Below, piece by piece: positions 63,672 through 64,000 of a DNA stretch of 64,000 bases. This DNA is from Paucibacter sp. B2R-40 (lineage in GTDB: Bacteria; Pseudomonadota; Gammaproteobacteria; Burkholderiales; Burkholderiaceae_C), in contig NZ_JAJIRP010000010.1 in the NCBI RefSeq assembly GCF_025717555.1, forward strand, positions 62,001 to 126,000, written 5' to 3'. The notes under the pieces are model-generated. The model did no database searches. It was not told where the DNA came from and saw only the letters and a list, made by a program, of their open reading frames with translations. How positions within the stretch are numbered: the first letter of the stretch is position 1; each line of letters starts with the position of its first letter. The position numbers were made by a program, and so were the translations under genes.

Positions 63672-64000
63672 TCAAGCCTCGTCTTGGAAGCCGAAAGCCC
63701 GCTCATGCACATAGACCAGCTTGCAGTCTTGCAGATATTGAGCATCGTGGATGCGCCCGGCGCTGACATAGCCGGTCTCGCCCGCATTGAGGGTCAGCGG
63801 CGCGCCATCCGGAAGCAATGCCCCGCCCTCGCCGCGCCTGAAGAACTGGATGCGCATTTGCCCCTCCACCACCACCGTCATATCGTTGCCGGGATGGCTG
63901 TGCGGCGGCTCGCTGCTGCCGGCCTGCCAGCGCTCCAGCATCACCTCGACACCGTCCGGATTGGCCGGCACGCAGCCGCGCATCGTGAAGCCGGCCGGCG
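63672..64000 (-). CDS. Cupin domain protein, 5' end at or beyond window edge
   Basis: At least 103 residues from an internal ATG at 63983, and the frame stays open upstream to the edge (PAGFTMRGC), so the true start may lie outside. The single cupin has PHSHPGNDMTVVVEGQMRIQ and HDAQYLQDCKLVYVHE. Function unknown. It is convergent with the LysR gene. Confidence 0.82.
   Translation of the reverse strand, partial: PAGFTMRGCVPANPDGVEVMLERWQAGSSEPPHSHPGNDMTVVVEGQMRIQFFRRGEGGALLPDGAPLTLNAGETGYVSAGRIHDAQYLQDCKLVYVHERAFGFQDEA

Overview
The window looks like a chromosomal segment of a high-GC betaproteobacterium, most likely Burkholderiales (Roseateles/Paucibacter/Rubrivivax-like). This rests on gene content and protein style: the UbiM-type hydroxylase, PEP-CTERM proteins, a fused LivM-LivG transporter, DUF3667, GluQRS and the ScoAB/PAS-LuxR pair. 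It is inference, not a database result. No rRNA, tRNA, CRISPR array, prophage or intact insertion sequence was seen.

Layout. 1-2700: a TetR-regulated RND-type efflux operon (regulator, outer-membrane lipoprotein, periplasmic adaptor cut by the window edge) with a perfect 11-bp inverted repeat as probable operator. 2750-5051: an MscS-type channel and a class II HDAC-like deacetylase. 5133-10326: a MoxR / DUF58 / transglutaminase-like operon ending in a lytic transglycosylase, convergent with comEC. 12969-15256: a RidA-like protein, DsbB and UbiM. 15257-21503: gamma-glutamyltransferase, a membrane EAL protein with a decayed GGDEF domain, and a Cache histidine kinase / NarL regulator pair. 21667-26714: a branched-chain amino acid/amide ABC transporter with one permease fused to an ATPase. 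26728-28304: a GlxA-type regulator divergent from a MAPEG protein.

28597-36821 is the most accessory-looking stretch. It holds a DNRLRE/collagen-repeat secreted protein, three PEP-CTERM proteins, a monooxygenase, a B12-domain protein carrying the CarH-type photosensory residues and a GGDEF-EAL enzyme. It also holds a remnant of an ApbE gene and two intergenic stretches of about 400 and 490 bases. 37010-40509 is an ECF sigma factor paired with a Ser/Thr kinase.

40626-46788 is a six-gene operon behind a Fur-box-like site: TonB receptor, PiuC dioxygenase, PepSY membrane protein, DUF2271 protein, DUF4198 protein and ApbE. The DUF2271 protein carries an exact ApbE flavinylation motif (DGVSGAT). 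This suggests a Fur-controlled system in which a flavinylated periplasmic protein reduces imported ferric siderophore.

47289-64000 holds a chemoreceptor, succinyl-CoA:3-oxoacid CoA-transferase with a divergent PAS-LuxR regulator, slyX and a broken DUF3667 gene. Next come trhO with a hydrolase, and a basic amino acid ABC operon containing an M14-type deacylase. The window ends with DUF599, pirin divergent from a LysR regulator, gluQ, a tandem-domain FKBP, a GcvA-like LysR and a cupin cut by the right edge. The main themes are envelope maintenance, amino acid uptake, iron acquisition and c-di-GMP/light or redox signalling.
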